Positions 62,063 through 64,000 of a stretch of DNA of 64,000 nucleotides are shown here, piece by piece. The notes under the pieces were generated by a model. The model was not told the DNA's origin. It was given only the letters and a program-made list of their open reading frames with translations, and ran no database searches. The position numbers and the translations under genes were made by a program. This DNA is from Amblyornis subalaris (lineage: Eukaryota > Chordata > Aves > Passeriformes > Ptilonorhynchidae). The stretch spans positions 5,885,459 to 5,949,458 of the forward strand of contig JACAXG010000026.1 of assembly GCA_018881555.1 (NCBI GenBank), read 5' to 3'. Position 1 is the first letter of the stretch; every line of letters starts with the position of its first letter.

Positions 62063-64000
62063 ACACTTGAGCCATCGAGGAATTCATCACCACTTTAATC
62101 TGATCAGGGAAAGTATGCAAAAAGGTATTGTTTCATGGCTGTACATAATGATCACTCTGAGGCTTTATTGATGTTGAAATAGTCCTGATGACTTGATTAT
62201 TTCATTTAAATCCTGTTATGAACAATGCTGACACGTTGCCTTAATGGACTGTGACTATGTACTGCAGACACTTAAGGAAAGAATGATGATTATTTTAATT
62301 CCATTAACAGGAAAGCTTTAAAAGTTTGGTTTGGTTTATAAACTCAGGAAAATATCAAGTATCTAATGCTTTATTCTTTCTTCAGGAAAATAGCTTATCC
62401 TATACAGTTGATTTTTGTTGCTGGCATTGTATAGGTCTACATTTTTTTGAAAAGGAAAAGAACAATTTTTTTTGTCCTTAAAATACTTTCCAAAAAATAT
62501 TGCATGCTGCAGCTTGGACAGCAGCAGCAATGTCACAAGTTGAGCCCGGTCTTCCCTGGATTTATGTTATTCTTTCTTTGTGCCTGAAGAACTCAGTGTT
62601 ATGAGCGCAGATCCAAATGACCTGCAGGCCCACCTGTGTTCCCACCTTCCTGTGATTCACTCCCTCAGCCCAGTCCCACTCTGAGGTCTCAGCACCCGTG
62701 TCCTTACACAGCATGTCAGGCTGACCCTGACCCACCATGCCCTTGTCTTTTTTGAACCCTAATTCAACTTTCTAACTCATCAGGACTTGGAGAAATCATA
62801 CTCCCTATGTGAATGGTTTGCAAAGCACTGGGAACTGCCACCAGTGTCAGGTCCCAGCACTAGGTGCCTCCACCCATGTGGGATGGGTGCCATAGACAAA
62901 ATTATCCCTCCTTGGTTCTTGTCTTCCCTTATGTCTGCACACTGTTTTTTTGAGGTTTTGTTTGTTTTTTGGGTTTTTTTCCTTACTTTTTTTTTTTTAA
63001 AGGCGATACCTGAATGCACTGAGGCCAAAAAAAAAAAGTGTGTTTGATCCCAATCTGACTATAGAGACAAAGTTGGACTTATGAAGGCCCCAAGTTGTGT
63101 GACCCCATTTCATTCTGGTTTGCAGTCTTTCTTATCCTGTCTGGAAAAAACAAAGAAATCCCTTAATATGTGTACATCCCATGAGCAGGTATCCTAACAA
63201 AAAGAGAAAAAAAGAGTGAGTGTTTCCACTCCTGGAAACAGCTATGAAGCAAGAGAGAAAAGGACTGTGCCTGTATATTCACCATGATTTTTTAAGTGAG
63301 GGCTGCTTCTGGAAATGACCTCAAAGATGAGGCCCCCCCAGTGAGGTGGAACACACATTACTGCCAAAGTTAGAGCATCTGGACCAGACAGTGATGGTCA
63401 TTCCGAAATAGTTGGGAAAAACTGATACTGTCTTTTTCCACATACTCTTCCATAAAAAGTGAAAAGGAGTATTATTTTCAAGAATAATAATTTATTATTA
63501 AACACAGCAATAGTGATAATTTTGCTGGGAAGTGATTTAAGTTTGTTGATATAAAGCAAAATAGTGGAGCAACGCCCCTGTGGTGCTGTGGTCAGGGGCA
63601 GATCAGGCTCCTATGGGATGAGGAGAGGGTGAAACATGGTTGTTCCACATAGGAGTGAGGACTCTGATCCTGGAGCTCCCAAGTTACCAGCAAACAGTTC
63701 TTTCTTCAGGGTATTTTGAAGTCCTGCATTTCTGGCTTTACTTTTATTGGAGGTGAACATAACAAGGTGTTTGATATTTCCAATGTTTAGTTGTTTTATG
63801 TTTTGCATCAGCAAGGAAAGTTAAGAATGTTTGAGTGGATTTGAAGGTTGATTGTTTCAGTTATTGTTTTCATTCCATGTTTGTCTATTCAAAAAATCAC
63901 TTACAGGTTCCTATGTTTTGACTCTATCTCAGCTTAAGGTTTACCTGAACCCTTTCCTGGATAAGGAATCAAAGGAGGAGATGAAAATGGATTTAGTTTA
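62063..64000. other. Presumed intron downstream of let-7c
   Basis: No gene seen. A moderately GC-rich stretch lies at about 62530-62760 and T/A runs at about 62985-63040. I did not find the mir-125b sequence that follows this cluster in other vertebrates; it should lie beyond the window. Confidence 0.5.

Noticed and set aside
1..64000. CRISPR arrays, bacterial operons, prophage or integron features
   Set aside because: The DNA is vertebrate. No regularly spaced repeats, ribosome-binding sites or operon-like gene packing were seen.

Overview
This window looks like bird nuclear DNA from a gene-poor, AT-rich region. The avian call rests on five 3' fragments of CR1 non-LTR retrotransposons (17.1, 35.4-36.2, 40.7, 46.9 and 48.9 kb). 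The best of them end in the CR1 3' terminus, with 'ccttccaaccca' followed by 'attctatgattctgtg' type octamer repeats. There are also relics of old amniote repeats, including a MIR-type SINE near 25.0 kb. I cannot name the species. Isolated single N bases run through much of the window and probably mark ambiguous base calls.

The only genes I can identify with certainty are two microRNA hairpins on the + strand, mir-99a (about 61245-61325) and let-7c (61979-62062), 653 bases apart. This is the conserved vertebrate mir-99a/let-7c cluster. In mammals it lies in an intron of the long non-coding RNA host gene MIR99AHG (LINC00478), with mir-125b-2 farther downstream. I did not find mir-125b in this window, and in other vertebrates it lies tens of kb beyond let-7c. 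The rest of the window therefore probably consists of introns, small non-coding exons and regulatory DNA of the host transcript, but this is inference.

Layout: 0-15 kb is AT-rich non-coding DNA with two GC-rich islands, one exon-like segment (3690-3738) and a perfect 15-bp-arm hairpin at 8.95 kb. 15-27 kb holds an old inverted-repeat relic, weak exon-like segments, a degraded CR1, a small minisatellite and a MIR relic. 33 kb has the best exon candidate (33120-33173, strong splice sites on both sides). 35.4-49.3 kb contains four more CR1 fragments, all in + orientation. 54.3-57.2 kb holds a GC-rich block, a block rich in transcription-factor-like motifs, and a CpG-rich segment with a TATA box at about 56.91 kb. 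That last segment is a plausible promoter for the microRNA primary transcript. 59.18-59.24 kb is a second good exon candidate, 2 kb upstream of mir-99a. 61.2-62.1 kb is the microRNA cluster.

I found no convincing protein-coding gene. All long open frames are short, lack family signatures, are interrupted by N bases, or lie on or opposite CR1 or low-complexity DNA. I found no new multi-gene system. The most useful leads are the candidate promoter and non-coding exons of the avian mir-99a/let-7c host transcript.
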